Counted from the stretch's first letter, positions 51,606-61,015 are shown. The stretch: DNA of 64,000 nt from Shinella sp. PSBB067 (GCF_016839145.1 NZ_CP069303.1:1612001-1676000), one strand, 5' to 3'. Notes: a model not told the origin generated them from the sequence alone. Numbers and translations: made by a program.

Positions 51606-54149
51606 TCAGGCCGCGTGATACCGGCCGTAACCGTCGTCCTGCCGAAGGTCGAGGTCGCGGGTCTTGAAGTGGTCGATCTTCTCGTTGAGGTTCTGCACGC
51701 GCCGGCGCAGGCCGTGGATCTCGGCGGTGTTCTCCTCCACCATCGCGGCGTTCTGCTGCGTGATGAGCTCGACCTGGTGCACCGCCTGGTTCACCTCGTT
51801 GATGCCTTCGTACTGCGCGGCGGCGGCCGCCTCGATCTTGCCGACGAGCGTATGGATCGAGGAGATGTGCTCGTTGATGACGGTCAGCGCCTCGCCCGTC
51901 TCGGTGACCAGCGCGACGCCGTTGCGCACCTGCGCCGAGCTGTCGGAGATGAGGCCCTTGATCTCGCGGGCAGCGCCCGCACAACGCTGGGCAAGCTCGC
52001 GCACCTCCTGCGCGACGACGGCGAAGCCGCGCCCCGCCTCGCCTGCCCGCGCGGCCTCGACGCCCGCATTGAGGGCCAGCAGGTTCGTCTGGAAGGCGAT
52101 CTCGTCGATGACGCCGATGATCGTGCCGATCTTCTCCGAGGAGCGGTTGATCTCGCCCATCGCGTCGACCGCCTTGGCCACGACATTGCCGGAGCGCAGG
52201 GCATAGCTGTGCGTCTCGTTGACGGAGACGGCGGTCTGCTGCGCGCTTTCGGCCGTCGAGCGGACGATCTCGGTGAGCTGGCGGAGCGCCCGCGAGCTTT
52301 CCTCTAGCGCCGCCGCCTGCTGCTCGGTGCGGCGGGCGAGATCGTCGGCGGAGACGGCAAGGTTGCCGGTGCCGCTGTTGATCTCCATCGTCGTCGCGCG
52401 AACGTCCGAAAGAGTGACGCGCAGCGCCTCGACCGCATTGTTGTAGGTGCGGGCCATCGCGACATATTCGGCGGCCAGCGCCTCCGTCATGCTTTCCTCC
52501 AGATTGCCGGCGGCAAGCTGGCCGAGGACGTCGGACAGCGCCGTCAGCGCCTCCGTCTGCTCCGCCTCGATGCGGGCGCGATCGCTGGCGCGGCGGGCCT
52601 GCTCCTCGGCGGTGAGCTGGCGCTGGGCCTCCGCCTCCCGCTCCAGGCGGATGTTTTCCAGCGCCGCATCGCGGAAGACCGCGACCGAGCGCACCATGTC
52701 GCCGATCTCGTCGCCGCGGTTGCGGCCGTCGATGCTGATGTCGAGGTCGCCGCTGGCAAGCCGCGACATGGCCTCGGTGACGCGCTTGAGCGGTCCGCGC
52801 AGGGTTTCCACCAGCATCAGGCCACCGACGATGGCGAGCAACGTGCCGGCGACCATCGCGATGATGGAGACGTTGGCCGAGCGCTGGCTGTCCTTCTTGC
52901 CGGCTTCCTGCGCGCTGGAGACGAACTGCTCCAGCGTCTGGCTGGCATCGGCGACCGAGGCATAGGCGGCGATGCGCGCGGCCTGCCACTTCTCGCCGAC
53001 GGAGATGAGGTCCTGCGTGCCCCGCTCGATCCTGGCGAGCGAGGGGGCGAGCTTTTCCGAGAGGTCGCGCAACGCCGCGTTCTTCGCGCCGAGGCCGGCA
53101 AGCTCGCCGGCACTGGCCGAAACGGCCTTCACGTCCGCCAGAACGGCATCCCGGCTCGCCTGGTCGAGCTTGCGGTGCAGCTCGCTGATATGCAGGCGCG
53201 TTTCGTCGATGCCCTTGAAGGTATCGCCCATCAGCGTGATCAGCGTCTTGAGGAGGGCGATCTCCGCGTCCATGCCGACGAAGCGTTTGGCCGCCGTGTC
53301 GGAATTCTTGCCGGCCTCCTTCAGGAAGTCGGCGTCGAACTTGGCGAGCCTGGTCAGCACCGGCACGAACTTCGCCTTCTTCGCCTCCGCATCGTCGCTG
53401 CCGGCGAGGATCTGCTTGATGGTGGTAATCTCGGCCTCGAGCGGCGTGATCTGCTCCAGCGCCTTCGCGGAGGCGATCGCCCTGGATTCGCCGAGCTGCT
53501 TGAGGAGCTGCGGCAGGTAGGTCTCCGCGGCCTTCACCTTGTCCTCCGCCTTCATCGCGAGGGCGACGGGCTTGCGGAACTTGCCGATGCGCTCGGAAAG
53601 GCCCTGGTAGGCGGCGGCGTCGAAGAGCAGCGCCTTGGCGAAAGCTTCCTTTTCACCCGATTCGCCGCGGATGACGCCGATCTGCTTTTCGGCGAAGGCG
53701 CCGTCCCTGGCCATGGCGGCAAGCGCGCCCTCGAGCTCGGCGGTCACGGCGTTGCGCTGCTGGTCGATGGCCCAGAGCGTTTCGGTCTGGTTGCGCATGG
53801 TCGCGGCGAGCGCGACGACGGAGGCGATCTTCGTCTTCTCCGCCGCATCCGGCAGCAGCGCGTCGAGGTCGCGGATACCGTCCTCCTGCTCGTCGATCCG
53901 CGCGGTGAGCGCGTCCCGCGTCTCCTGCCCCGGCCGGTCGACGAAGTCCTGAAGCCCGGTGCGCAGGTTCTGGAAGTGCGACAGGCTGCTGATCGTCTCG
54001 CGCGTCACCGTCATGTGGCCGTTCAGCGTGCTCGCGGTGAAGTAGCCGACAAGGCCGATGCCCGCGATGAGGGCGACCAGAGGAATGACGAAGAGCAGCA
54101 CCTTCGTGACGATGCGGCGCTGCTGGAGCAGGCGGTCGATGAATGACAT
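51606..54149 (-). CDS. methyl-accepting chemotaxis protein
   Basis: An 847-residue receptor. Membrane helix 1 is about 17-39 (VLLFVIPLVALIAGIGLVG). A large periplasmic helical sensor spans about 40-420. Helix 2 is SIIAMVAGTLLAIVGGLMLV, followed by a HAMP domain (LKRVTEAMSRLASGDLDISI), a linker and a second HAMP-like segment. The signalling domain (about 560-830) has the hairpin tip IDEIAFQTNLLALNAGVEAA and GRGFAVVAQEVRELAQR. The tip is nearly canonical. The C-terminus lacks a CheR-binding pentapeptide. No che genes lie in the window, so it serves a distant signalling cluster. The ligand is unknown. Confidence 0.94.
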   Translation of the reverse strand: MSFIDRLLQQRRIVTKVLLFVIPLVALIAGIGLVGYFTASTLNGHMTVTRETISSLSHFQNLRTGLQDFVDRPGQETRDALTARIDEQEDGIRDLDALLPDAAEKTKIASVVALAATMRNQTETLWAIDQQRNAVTAELEGALAAMARDGAFAEKQIGVIRGESGEKEAFAKALLFDAAAYQGLSERIGKFRKPVALAMKAEDKVKAAETYLPQLLKQLGESRAIASAKALEQITPLEAEITTIKQILAGSDDAEAKKAKFVPVLTRLAKFDADFLKEAGKNSDTAAKRFVGMDAEIALLKTLITLMGDTFKGIDETRLHISELHRKLDQASRDAVLADVKAVSASAGELAGLGAKNAALRDLSEKLAPSLARIERGTQDLISVGEKWQAARIAAYASVADASQTLEQFVSSAQEAGKKDSQRSANVSIIAMVAGTLLAIVGGLMLVETLRGPLKRVTEAMSRLASGDLDISIDGRNRGDEIGDMVRSVAVFRDAALENIRLEREAEAQRQLTAEEQARRASDRARIEAEQTEALTALSDVLGQLAAGNLEESMTEALAAEYVAMARTYNNAVEALRVTLSDVRATTMEINSGTGNLAVSADDLARRTEQQAAALEESSRALRQLTEIVRSTAESAQQTAVSVNETHSYALRSGNVVAKAVDAMGEINRSSEKIGTIIGVIDEIAFQTNLLALNAGVEAARAGEAGRGFAVVAQEVRELAQRCAGAAREIKGLISDSSAQVRNGVALVTETGEALTVINEHISSIHTLVGKIEAAAAAQYEGINEVNQAVHQVELITQQNAAMVEENTAEIHGLRRRVQNLNEKIDHFKTRDLDLRQDDGYGRYHAA

Positions 54150-54526
54150 GGGGTTCCCCGACGTTTCTTATGACGGCCAAGATTTCCCAGGGTGCTTGTC
54201 AAAGCCGAAGCGGCCGCTCAGGCTCGCCATGCGAGCGCGGCCGGCGTTTCGCTGTCGGGGCGCCTGCCGCTCTTCCATCAGGCGGCGCGCCCTCACCCGC
54301 CGCATCATGCGACCGCTCGTTGGGATGAGGCAACGATAGGTGGCGAAGCTTAATGAAATCCTTCGTAACGGCGGCAGCAATTCGAGCTGCCGCCACCGGA
54401 GGGCGAGGCTTTTTCGCCCGTTTTTCGTCCATTTGCCCGCTCTTTCGCCGTCGATCCCGTTTGTTTCGGTCGATCTCGCGGGGCGTTGCGCCTATGACGG
54501 GAAGGTACACGCTCGGAATCACCTGC
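54150..54526. other. 377-base divergent intergenic region
   Basis: Lies between the chemoreceptor start (minus) and the DMT transporter start (plus). The frame of the transporter is open back to an ATG at 54353 and passes ATG 54494, so some of this could be coding. The upstream part is Arg/Ser-rich and looks non-protein-like. A TTAATGAAATCC half-site occurs near 54350. I see no RNA gene or clear promoter. Confidence 0.35.
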
Positions 54527-55433
54527 ATGAACTCTTCCGGAAACGCCAGGGGCGCACTCTACATGGTCATCGCCATGGCCGCCTTCACCTGCAACGACGC
54601 CCTCGTCAAATCCGTCACCCATGCCATGAACACCGGCCAGATCCTGTTCGTGCGCGGGCTGATGACGAGCGTGCTCGTCCTCGTGATCGCCCGCAGCCTG
54701 GGCGCGCTCGGTTCCTGGCGGATCGTGCTGCAGCCGGCCATGGCGCTGCGCCTTTCGGCCGAGATCGTCGCCTCGCTCGCCTATGTCTCGGCACTCGGGG
54801 CCATGCCGCTCGCCAACACGTCGGCGATCCTCCAGTCGCTGCCGCTCGCCGTCACGCTGGGCGCGGCGCTGTTCCTCGGCGAGGAGGTCGGCTGGCGGCG
54901 CTGGCTGGCCATCGCCGCCGGCTTCGCCGGGGTGCTCATCATCATCCGCCCGGGCCCGGAAGGCTTTTCCATGGCGGCGATCTATGTCGTCGCCTCCGTC
55001 GTCGGCGCGGCCGCCCGCGACCTTTCCACGCGCAGGATCAGGAGCGACGTGCCCTCCATCTTCATCAGCGCCGTGACCGCGATTGCCATCACCCTCACCG
55101 GCGCCGCGCTCGTCGTGCCGATGGGCGGCTGGAAGCCGATGTCGCTCGACGTGCTCGCCCCAGCTCGCGGCGGCGAGCGGGCTGCTCCTCGTCGGCTACC
55201 AGACGATCGTCGGCGCCATGCGTTTCGGCGAAATCTCCTTCATCGCGCCGTTCCGCTATACGAGCCTCATCTGGGCCATCGCCATCGGCTTCCTGTTCTT
55301 CGGCGACCTCCCGGATTTCTGGATGACGGTCGGCATCGTCATCATCGTCGCGTCCGGCCTCTACACCTTCTACCGCGAGAACCGGCGCAGGGCCGAGATC
55401 GTGGCACAGGGCTCGAAACCCGAATCCCCGTGA
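54527..55433 (+). pseudogene. DMT (EamA) family transporter, frameshifted
   Basis: The first part (from MNSSGNARGALYMV) has about seven membrane helices of the drug/metabolite transporter fold up to GGWKPMSLDVLA. Then the frame breaks at a CCCC run (55158-55161). The next frame continues exactly where expected (QLAAASGLLLVGYQ), with the last three helices and a normal basic tail, ending at TGA 55431-55433. Removing one C restores a protein of about 300 residues with two EamA repeats. Left as is, the first frame runs into arginine-rich non-membrane sequence to 55441. This is either a recent loss-of-function mutation or a sequencing error in a homopolymer. ATG 54494 is another possible start. 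Confidence 0.85.
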
Positions 55434-55501
55434 CATCCTAAGCACTTGCAGCCATGCGCCGCAGCGCCTAGATCGAATGGAGGAACGTAAAGGGGAGCAA
55501 C

Positions 55502-56137
55502 ATGGCACCGACGGAGGCGATACCGGGCGTGATCCTGGCCGGGGGCCTGTCCTCCCGCATGGGGCAGGACAAGGCGCGCCTGCGCCTCGGCGGCGCCTCC
55601 CTCGTCGATCGTGCCGCCCGGCGGCTGCGCCCGCAGGTCTCGTCCCTCGCCGTCAACGCCAACGGCCCGGTCCTTTTTGCCGAAGGCGAGGAACTGCCGG
55701 TTTTCGCCGATCTCGATCCCTCGCGCTCCGGCCCGCTCGGCGGCGTGCTCGCCGCGCTCGACCATGCGCGCCGCTGCCATCCCGAAGCCAGCCACGTCGC
55801 GACGGTGCCGACGGACAGCCCCTTCTTCCCGGCAGATCTGGTCGCCCGGCTTTCCCGCGCCATCGATGCGCCGGAGCGCATCGCCGCCGCCCGCTCGGCA
55901 AGCGGCCCCCACCCCGTTTTCGCGCTCTGGCCTGTCGCGCTCATGGACGACCTTGCGCAATGGCTGGCCGGCGGGGGGGCCCTGCGCGTGCGCAGCTACC
56001 TCGAACGCCACCAGGCACGGGAGGTACTGTTCCCGCCGGTCGAAACGCCGCGCGGCGCGTTCGATCCCTTCTTCAACATCAACACGCCCGACGATCTCGA
56101 CGCGGCGGAAAACTGGCTCTGGGTGCTGGAACGATGA
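55502..56137 (+). CDS. mobA: molybdenum cofactor guanylyltransferase
   Basis: MobA adds GMP to molybdopterin to make the bis-MGD cofactor used by DMSO-reductase-family enzymes. The 211-residue protein has the nucleotidyltransferase start VILAGGLSSRMGQDKARL (about 10-27), FADLDPSRSGPLGGVLAAL, and the metal-binding VPTDSPFF and FFNINTPDDL. The stop overlaps the mobB start in ATGA (56134-56137), so the two genes are translationally coupled. Confidence 0.95.
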   Translation: MAPTEAIPGVILAGGLSSRMGQDKARLRLGGASLVDRAARRLRPQVSSLAVNANGPVLFAEGEELPVFADLDPSRSGPLGGVLAALDHARRCHPEASHVATVPTDSPFFPADLVARLSRAIDAPERIAAARSASGPHPVFALWPVALMDDLAQWLAGGGALRVRSYLERHQAREVLFPPVETPRGAFDPFFNINTPDDLDAAENWLWVLER

Positions 56138-56652
56138 CGCGACCGAGGATATTCGGCATTGCCGGCTGGAAGAATTCCGGCAAGACGGGTCTTGCCGTGC
56201 GGCTCGTGGCGGAACTCGTCGCCCGCGGCTACCGCGTCTCCACCATCAAGCACGCCCACCACGATTTCGATATCGACAAGGTCGGGGCCGACAGCTACCG
56301 CCACAGGCAGGCCGGCGCCCACGAGGTCACCATCGTCTCGGGCACCCGCTACGCCATCATGCACGAGCTGCGCGGCGCGCCCGAACCCGCCTTCGAGGAA
56401 ATCCTCGCCCGCCTCGCCCCCTGCGATCTCGTGCTCGTCGAAGGCTACAAGCGCGAGCCGATCCCGAAGATCGAGGCACGCCGGCTGGAAGCGGCCAACC
56501 GCACGCCGCTCGCCCCGGAAGACCCGCATATCGCAGCCATTGCCGCCGACCACCCGGTGACGGACACGGACCTTCCCGTCTTCGACCTCGACGACACCGC
56601 GGCCATCGCCGATTTCGTCGTCCAGGTGGCGGGCCTGCCGGCGCCCGCCTGA
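56134..56652 (+). CDS. mobB: molybdopterin-guanine dinucleotide biosynthesis protein B
   Basis: A 172-residue P-loop GTP-binding protein that assists MobA. It has GIAGWKNSGKTGLAVRL (Walker A, about 8-24), STIKHAHHDFDIDKVGADSYRHRQAGA, and VLVEGYKREPIPKIEARR, all MobB signatures. It overlaps mobA by 4 bases and is followed by a strong terminator, so mobA-mobB form one transcript. Confidence 0.95.
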   Translation: MTRPRIFGIAGWKNSGKTGLAVRLVAELVARGYRVSTIKHAHHDFDIDKVGADSYRHRQAGAHEVTIVSGTRYAIMHELRGAPEPAFEEILARLAPCDLVLVEGYKREPIPKIEARRLEAANRTPLAPEDPHIAAIAADHPVTDTDLPVFDLDDTAAIADFVVQVAGLPAPA

Positions 56653-56664
56653 ACAGCACGCATG

Positions 56665-56700
56665 AAAAAGGCCGCGGGAGAAATCCCGCGGCCTTCCGTT
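56665..56700. terminator. bidirectional intrinsic terminator between mobB and the OmpA-family gene
   Basis: A 12-bp perfect stem (56668-56679 with 56684-56695) built on GGCCGCGGGA has a GAAA tetraloop. Runs of T follow on the minus strand (five) and TTCCGTTTT on the plus strand. It serves both convergent genes. Confidence 0.85.
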
Positions 56701-56714
56701 TTCCGTAAGCCGGA

Positions 56715-58886
56715 TCAGTTCGCGCTGGCGACCGGGCGGACCAGCGTCGTCACGCGGCGGATGGTGACGCGGCGGTTCTGCTGCTCGGCGGCCTGGGTGC
56801 GCACCTTCAGGAAGCGCTCGCCGTAACCCTGCGTCTGCAGGTTTTCCGGCGGAATGCCGTAGACCTCGGTGAGCAGGCTCGCGACCGATTCGGCGCGCTC
56901 GTCGGAAAGCACGAGGTTCGACTTGTCCGAACCGACGGCGTCCGTGTGGCCCTCGATCAGGAAGGTCTCGCCCGGATCCTTGTCGAGGACCTTCTGCATG
57001 GCGTCGGCCACCTTGCGCAGCGTGCGGGCCTGCGACATCGGCACCTCGGCGCTGCCGGTGGCGAAGGTCACCGTGTCGAGGTCGATGCGGCGCACCTTGT
57101 CGCGCAGGCGGGCGGAGTGCTTCACCTCCTCGATCGTGTAGACGCGCTCCACGCGCTCGACCGGCGGTTCGGAGAGGAACTCGTAGTAGTCCCGGTCCGG
57201 ATCGCTCGACGTATCGACAATGTAGTCACGCACCGGAATGCGCAGGCGCATCGGGGGCAGCTCGTAGCCGACGTCGATGAAGTCGGGACGCGGCGCGTCG
57301 TCCTCCTCCAGTTCCGGCGCATAGACGAGGATGTATTCGCGGCCGTCCTCGCCGACGCGCGAGCGCTGGATGATGTCGCCATAGCGGTTGTAGATCGTCA
57401 CGATCCGCGCGCCGCCGGGACGAAGGATCGTTTCGCGGACGCGACCGCGGGCGAGATTGTCATAATAGACATCCTCGGAGTCGCGGCGAAGGCGCGGGCG
57501 ATCGTCGCCGCGCACGACGAGCTGGTTGCCGATCGACAGGACCATGCGGTTATCGAACCGCTCGACCACGTCCACCCGCGTGACGTTGTTGTTCACCGTG
57601 TTGTTGTTGACGGTGGTGTTGTTGACCACCGTGTTGTTGATCACGGTGTTGTTGATGACATTGGTCGTCTGCGGCACCTCGAAGACCGGCACGGCGTCGA
57701 GGCGCTTGCCCTTCTCGTTGTTCGCCGCCTCGATCTTCTGCGACACCGCCTCGCGCACCTCGGGCGAGATGTCGGCCTGGGCCGACCCGTCGTCTTCCGG
57801 CGGAGGGGCGGCCTCTTCCTCGGCCCGCAGCTCCTCGCGCTTCTTGCGGCGCTCGTCGCGGCTGGTCTGGCCGCCGGCATTGTCGGCGTCCTTGTCGCTG
57901 TCGAGCACGGCCGCGCCGTTCTCCACCGGCAGCACGACCGTCTCGTCGGTCTTGCCCGGGTCCTCGGCGATTTCCTGCTTCTGCTCTTCCGTCAGCGTCT
58001 CGACGACCGGAGCCTGTTCGCCCGCGGGCTGCTCGCCGCCTTCGGCCGTGGCCGGCGGCTGCTGCTGCTGCTCGCCGCCCGTCTCGGTCGTTGCCGGCTG
58101 CTGCGCGCCGTCTTCGGCGGTCGAGGGCTGCTGCTCGGTCCCGGTCTCTGCGGGCGCCTCTTCGCCGGTCACCGCCGGCTGCCCGGCCTCGCCCTGATCC
58201 GGCTGCTCGGTCTGCTGCTCCTCGACCGGCTGTTCCTCGGCGGGCTGCTGCTGCCGTTCCTTGTTCCGCCGCTGCGGCTTCTCGCCGGCCTTCTGCTCTT
58301 CCGCCTGGCGCTTCTGCTCTCCGGCGGCGCGCTGGGCTTCCTCGTCGGCGGCCTTCTGCTGTTCCTCGGCCTGGCGCTGCTGTTCCTCGGCAGCCTTCTG
58401 CTGCTCCTCCGCCTGGCGCCGGGCTTCCTCGTCCGTGGCCTTCTGCTGTTCCTCGGCCTGGCGCTGCTGTTCCTCGGCAGCCTTCTGCTGCTCCTCCGCC
58501 TGGCGCCGGGCTTCCTCGTCGGCGGCCTTCTGCTGTTCCTCGGCCTGGCGCTGCTGTTCCTCGGCGGCCTTCTGCTGCTCCTCGGCCTGGCGACGGGCTT
58601 CTTCGTCGGCCGCGCGCTGCTGCTCTTCGGCCTGGCGCTGCTGGTCCTCGGCAGCCTTCTGCTGCTCCTCCGCCTGGCGCCGGGCCTCTTCCTCGGCCTG
58701 GCGCTGTTCTTCCTGCTGCTTCTTCAGCAGAAGCAGCTCTTCTTCACTCGGCTGGCCCTCGCCGGAGCTGTCCTGCGCAACCTCGAAAGGCTTCATCAGG
58801 GCGTCCGCCAGCGAAGGCGTCGCGATCAGCGACGCCGAGAGCACGGGAAGCGCCACGGTGGCAAAAAGTCTTGAGCGGAAAGTCAT
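56715..58886 (-). CDS. OmpA-family protein with Glu/Gln helical repeats
   Basis: The 723-residue exported protein has a signal peptide (LFATVALPVLSASLIATPSLA). Residues about 45-210 are an extreme Glu/Gln/Ala/Arg helix, including four 29-residue tandem repeats (64-179). A Pro/Glu/Thr/Gln-rich disordered stretch follows (210-330). Next comes an Asn/Val/Thr block (about 405-435, units like INNTV and VNNT), then a beta-rich domain. The C-terminal OmpA peptidoglycan-binding domain (about 600-715) has LDTVTFATGSAEV, LIEGHTDAVGSDKSN and LSDERAESV. It could tether outer membrane to peptidoglycan through a long rigid helix. A terminator follows. Confidence 0.88.
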   Translation of the reverse strand: MTFRSRLFATVALPVLSASLIATPSLADALMKPFEVAQDSSGEGQPSEEELLLLKKQQEEQRQAEEEARRQAEEQQKAAEDQQRQAEEQQRAADEEARRQAEEQQKAAEEQQRQAEEQQKAADEEARRQAEEQQKAAEEQQRQAEEQQKATDEEARRQAEEQQKAAEEQQRQAEEQQKAADEEAQRAAGEQKRQAEEQKAGEKPQRRNKERQQQPAEEQPVEEQQTEQPDQGEAGQPAVTGEEAPAETGTEQQPSTAEDGAQQPATTETGGEQQQQPPATAEGGEQPAGEQAPVVETLTEEQKQEIAEDPGKTDETVVLPVENGAAVLDSDKDADNAGGQTSRDERRKKREELRAEEEAAPPPEDDGSAQADISPEVREAVSQKIEAANNEKGKRLDAVPVFEVPQTTNVINNTVINNTVVNNTTVNNNTVNNNVTRVDVVERFDNRMVLSIGNQLVVRGDDRPRLRRDSEDVYYDNLARGRVRETILRPGGARIVTIYNRYGDIIQRSRVGEDGREYILVYAPELEEDDAPRPDFIDVGYELPPMRLRIPVRDYIVDTSSDPDRDYYEFLSEPPVERVERVYTIEEVKHSARLRDKVRRIDLDTVTFATGSAEVPMSQARTLRKVADAMQKVLDKDPGETFLIEGHTDAVGSDKSNLVLSDERAESVASLLTEVYGIPPENLQTQGYGERFLKVRTQAAEQQNRRVTIRRVTTLVRPVASAN
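58350..58697 (-). repeat. four tandem 87-bp coding repeats in the OmpA-family gene
   Basis: 348 bases equal four units of 29 codons (residues 64-92, 93-121, 122-150, 151-179), with the pattern ADEEARRQAEEQQKA followed by AEEQQRQAEEQQKA. The last three units are nearly identical in protein and DNA, and the first is diverged. Such arrays change copy number by slippage or recombination. Confidence 0.85.
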
Positions 58887-59225
58887 CGTTCTGTCCTCAC
58901 GGTGTCCCGTCTGTTGTTTAGAGAGCTGCCTGCCGGCTCTTGCGACCGGTCGGCAAATCGCCCGTCTTCCAGCAAAGGCCTAGCCAGAAGCGCCTGAACG
59001 CCCGCTGAACAACCCTCTGTTGACCGACGAGATAGGTCACGCCCTGCACATAGCCAGAGGCGGGCGCGAAATGGTCGGGGAAACGGGGCGGAATGACGGC
59101 GGAAAACCAGTTGATTTTCTGACGGAAAACGGTCGATTATCCGGCCAAGCGGACAACCCTGCCCGCTTGATTTCAAGGCCCGGACAAGAACAAGAACCGG
59201 AGAGCCTTCAACTGAGAGGACTAAA
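58887..59225. other. 339-base divergent intergenic region
   Basis: Separates the OmpA-family gene (minus) from the ABC substrate-binding protein gene (plus) and must hold both promoters. It contains TTGATTTTCTGACGG and CTTGATTTCAAGG segments, but no pair of promoter elements at correct spacing that I would defend. No gene or RNA is evident. Confidence 0.35.
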
Positions 59226-60008
59226 ATGCGTATCTCCAAACGTTTCACGCTCGCAGCCTCGGCTGCGGTCATCGCGCTGTTTGCTTCGTCCGCCGCGATG
59301 GCAGACGGCGAGAAGATCGTGATCGGCACGGAAGGCGCCTACCCGCCCTTCAACAACCTCGAATCCGACGGCACCCTGACCGGCTTCGACGTCGACATCG
59401 CCAAGGCACTGTGCGAGGAAATGAAGGCCGAATGTACCTTCGTCACGCAGGACTGGGACGGCATCATCCCGGCGCTGATCGCCAAGAAGTTCGACGCCAT
59501 CGTCGCCTCCATGTCGATCACCGCCGAGCGCAAGAAGCAGGTCGACTTCTCCAAGAAATACTACAACACCCCGCCGGCCATCGTCGTGCCGAAGGATTCC
59601 GACATCAAGGAAGCGACCCCCGAGGCGCTCGCCGGCAAGACGCTCGGCGCCCAGGGCTCCACGACGCATTCCAACTATGCCGAAGCGCATATGAAGGACG
59701 CCGAGGTCAAGCTCTACCCGACGGCTGACGAGTACAAGCTCGACATCGCCAACGGCCGCATCGACGCCGTGATCGACGACGTCGTGGTGCTTTCCGAATG
59801 GCTGAAGACCGACGACGGCGCCTGCTGCAAGCTGCTCGGCACGCTGCCGATCGACCCGGTCATCAACGGCGAAGGCGCGGGCATCGCGGTGCGCAAGGGC
59901 GATCCGCTCGCCGACAAGTTCACCGCCGCGATCGCCGCAATCCGCAAGAGCGGCAAGTACCAGGAAATCAACGCCAAGTACTTCCCCTTCGACGTCTACG
60001 GCGACTGA
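59226..60008 (+). CDS. ABC transporter substrate-binding protein for basic/polar amino acids
   Basis: The 260-residue periplasmic protein (signal peptide ending SSAAMA before DGEKI) belongs to the HisJ/ArgT/opine family. It has VIGTEGAYPPFNNLESDG, LTGFDVDIAKALCEEM, QDWDGIIPALIAKKFDAI and the ligand loop VASMSITAERKKQVDFS. Residues such as the Asp in DWDG and the Arg in ITAERK bind the alpha-amino and carboxyl groups of the ligand in the family. Lysine, arginine, ornithine, histidine or an opine are all possible ligands. It precedes two permease genes. The SD is GAGAGGA. Confidence 0.92.
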   Translation: MRISKRFTLAASAAVIALFASSAAMADGEKIVIGTEGAYPPFNNLESDGTLTGFDVDIAKALCEEMKAECTFVTQDWDGIIPALIAKKFDAIVASMSITAERKKQVDFSKKYYNTPPAIVVPKDSDIKEATPEALAGKTLGAQGSTTHSNYAEAHMKDAEVKLYPTADEYKLDIANGRIDAVIDDVVVLSEWLKTDDGACCKLLGTLPIDPVINGEGAGIAVRKGDPLADKFTAAIAAIRKSGKYQEINAKYFPFDVYGD

Positions 60009-60063
60009 TAGGCAACATCTTTCTCTTCATGCGGGTTTTTTCTGACCCCATCACCAGAATGCA

Positions 60064-60091
60064 GCGGCGGGAGGGCTTGCCCTTCCGCCGC
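60064..60091 (+). promoter_or_regulatory. stem-loop between binding-protein and permease genes
   Basis: GCGGCGG (60064-60070) pairs with CCGCCGC (60085-60091), and the stem continues inward to a short loop, about 12 bp in total. It lacks a T-run. Such structures downstream of a binding-protein gene typically stabilise its mRNA or partly stop transcription, giving more binding protein than permease. Confidence 0.55.
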
Positions 60092-60211
60092 ATTTGCTTG
60101 AGAACTCGAACATGGGCGCCGTTCCGCCATAGCAACGCCGTCCATGCAAGCAAAAGACGGGGCGCATAAAGCGCCTTAACAAGAAGCGCAAAGCGCATCG
60201 GGGGTTCTGGC

Positions 60212-61015
60212 ATGGGCGGGTTCTTCACCGCTATTGCCGAGGCGGCATCCGCGTTCCTGGGGATCATCGATCCCCTCTGCGGGCCGATCGGCATCTTCAA
60301 ACTGTTCGCGGGCAATACGCTCCTGGCTTGCGGCGACGCCGGCTGGGGCGACGAGATCGCCCTCGGCTTCCTCGTCACCGGCACGCTCGCCGTCGCGACG
60401 CTGCCCATCGGCCTCGTCATGGGCTTCTTCATCGCGCTGGCCAAGCAGTCGGAGGAAAAGTCGCTGCGGCTGTCGGCCAACATCTACACCACGCTCTTCC
60501 GCGGCCTGCCGGAACTGCTGACGCTCTTCATCGTCTATTACGGCCTGCAGATCCTCGTGCAGAACTTCATGACGGCCATCGGCTATGACGGCAGGGTGGA
60601 GATCAACGCCTTCGCCGCCGGCATGGTCGCGCTCGGCGTCGTCTTCTCGGCCTATTGTTCCGAAGTGCTGCTCTCGGCCTTCAAGGCCATTCCCCGCGGC
60701 CAGTACGAGGCGGGGTATGCGCTCGGCCTGCACCGCGGCCGCACCATGCGGCTCATCGTCCTGCCGCAGCTCATCCGCGTCGCCCTGCCCGGCCTCGGCA
60801 ATCTCTGGATGGCGCTGCTCAAGGACACGGCGCTCGTCTCCGTCATCGGCCTTCCGGACATCCTGCGCCAGACGGGCGTCGCCGCGCGCGTGACCAAGCA
60901 GGCCTTCGAATTCTACGCGATCGCCTGCCTGCTCTTCCTCATCCTCGCCTTCCTCTCCTCGCTGGTCTTCTCGGCGATCGAGGGATGGGCCAAGCGCTCG
61001 GAGGTTGCACGATGA
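60212..61015 (+). CDS. amino-acid ABC transporter permease 1 (HisQ-like)
   Basis: The 267-residue inner-membrane permease has about five helices (for example GTLAVATLPIGLVMGFFIAL), FRGLPELLTLFIVYYG near the middle and the EAA loop EAGYALGLHRGRTMRLIVLP that contacts the ATPase. It forms a heterodimer with the next permease. The GGGGG 8 bases upstream can serve as SD. Its stop overlaps the next start in ATGA. Confidence 0.92.
   Translation: MGGFFTAIAEAASAFLGIIDPLCGPIGIFKLFAGNTLLACGDAGWGDEIALGFLVTGTLAVATLPIGLVMGFFIALAKQSEEKSLRLSANIYTTLFRGLPELLTLFIVYYGLQILVQNFMTAIGYDGRVEINAFAAGMVALGVVFSAYCSEVLLSAFKAIPRGQYEAGYALGLHRGRTMRLIVLPQLIRVALPGLGNLWMALLKDTALVSVIGLPDILRQTGVAARVTKQAFEFYAIACLLFLILAFLSSLVFSAIEGWAKRSEVAR

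Noticed and set aside
58350..58697. Regular repeats that might suggest a CRISPR array
   Set aside because: Units are directly adjacent, 87 bp long, without spacers, in frame with a protein, and no cas genes are nearby.
58261..58983. Cys/Ser/Ala-rich frame (240 codons) antisense to the OmpA-family repeats
   Set aside because: Its apparent repeats (AFCCSSAWR) are only the complement of the Glu/Gln codon repeats of the real gene.
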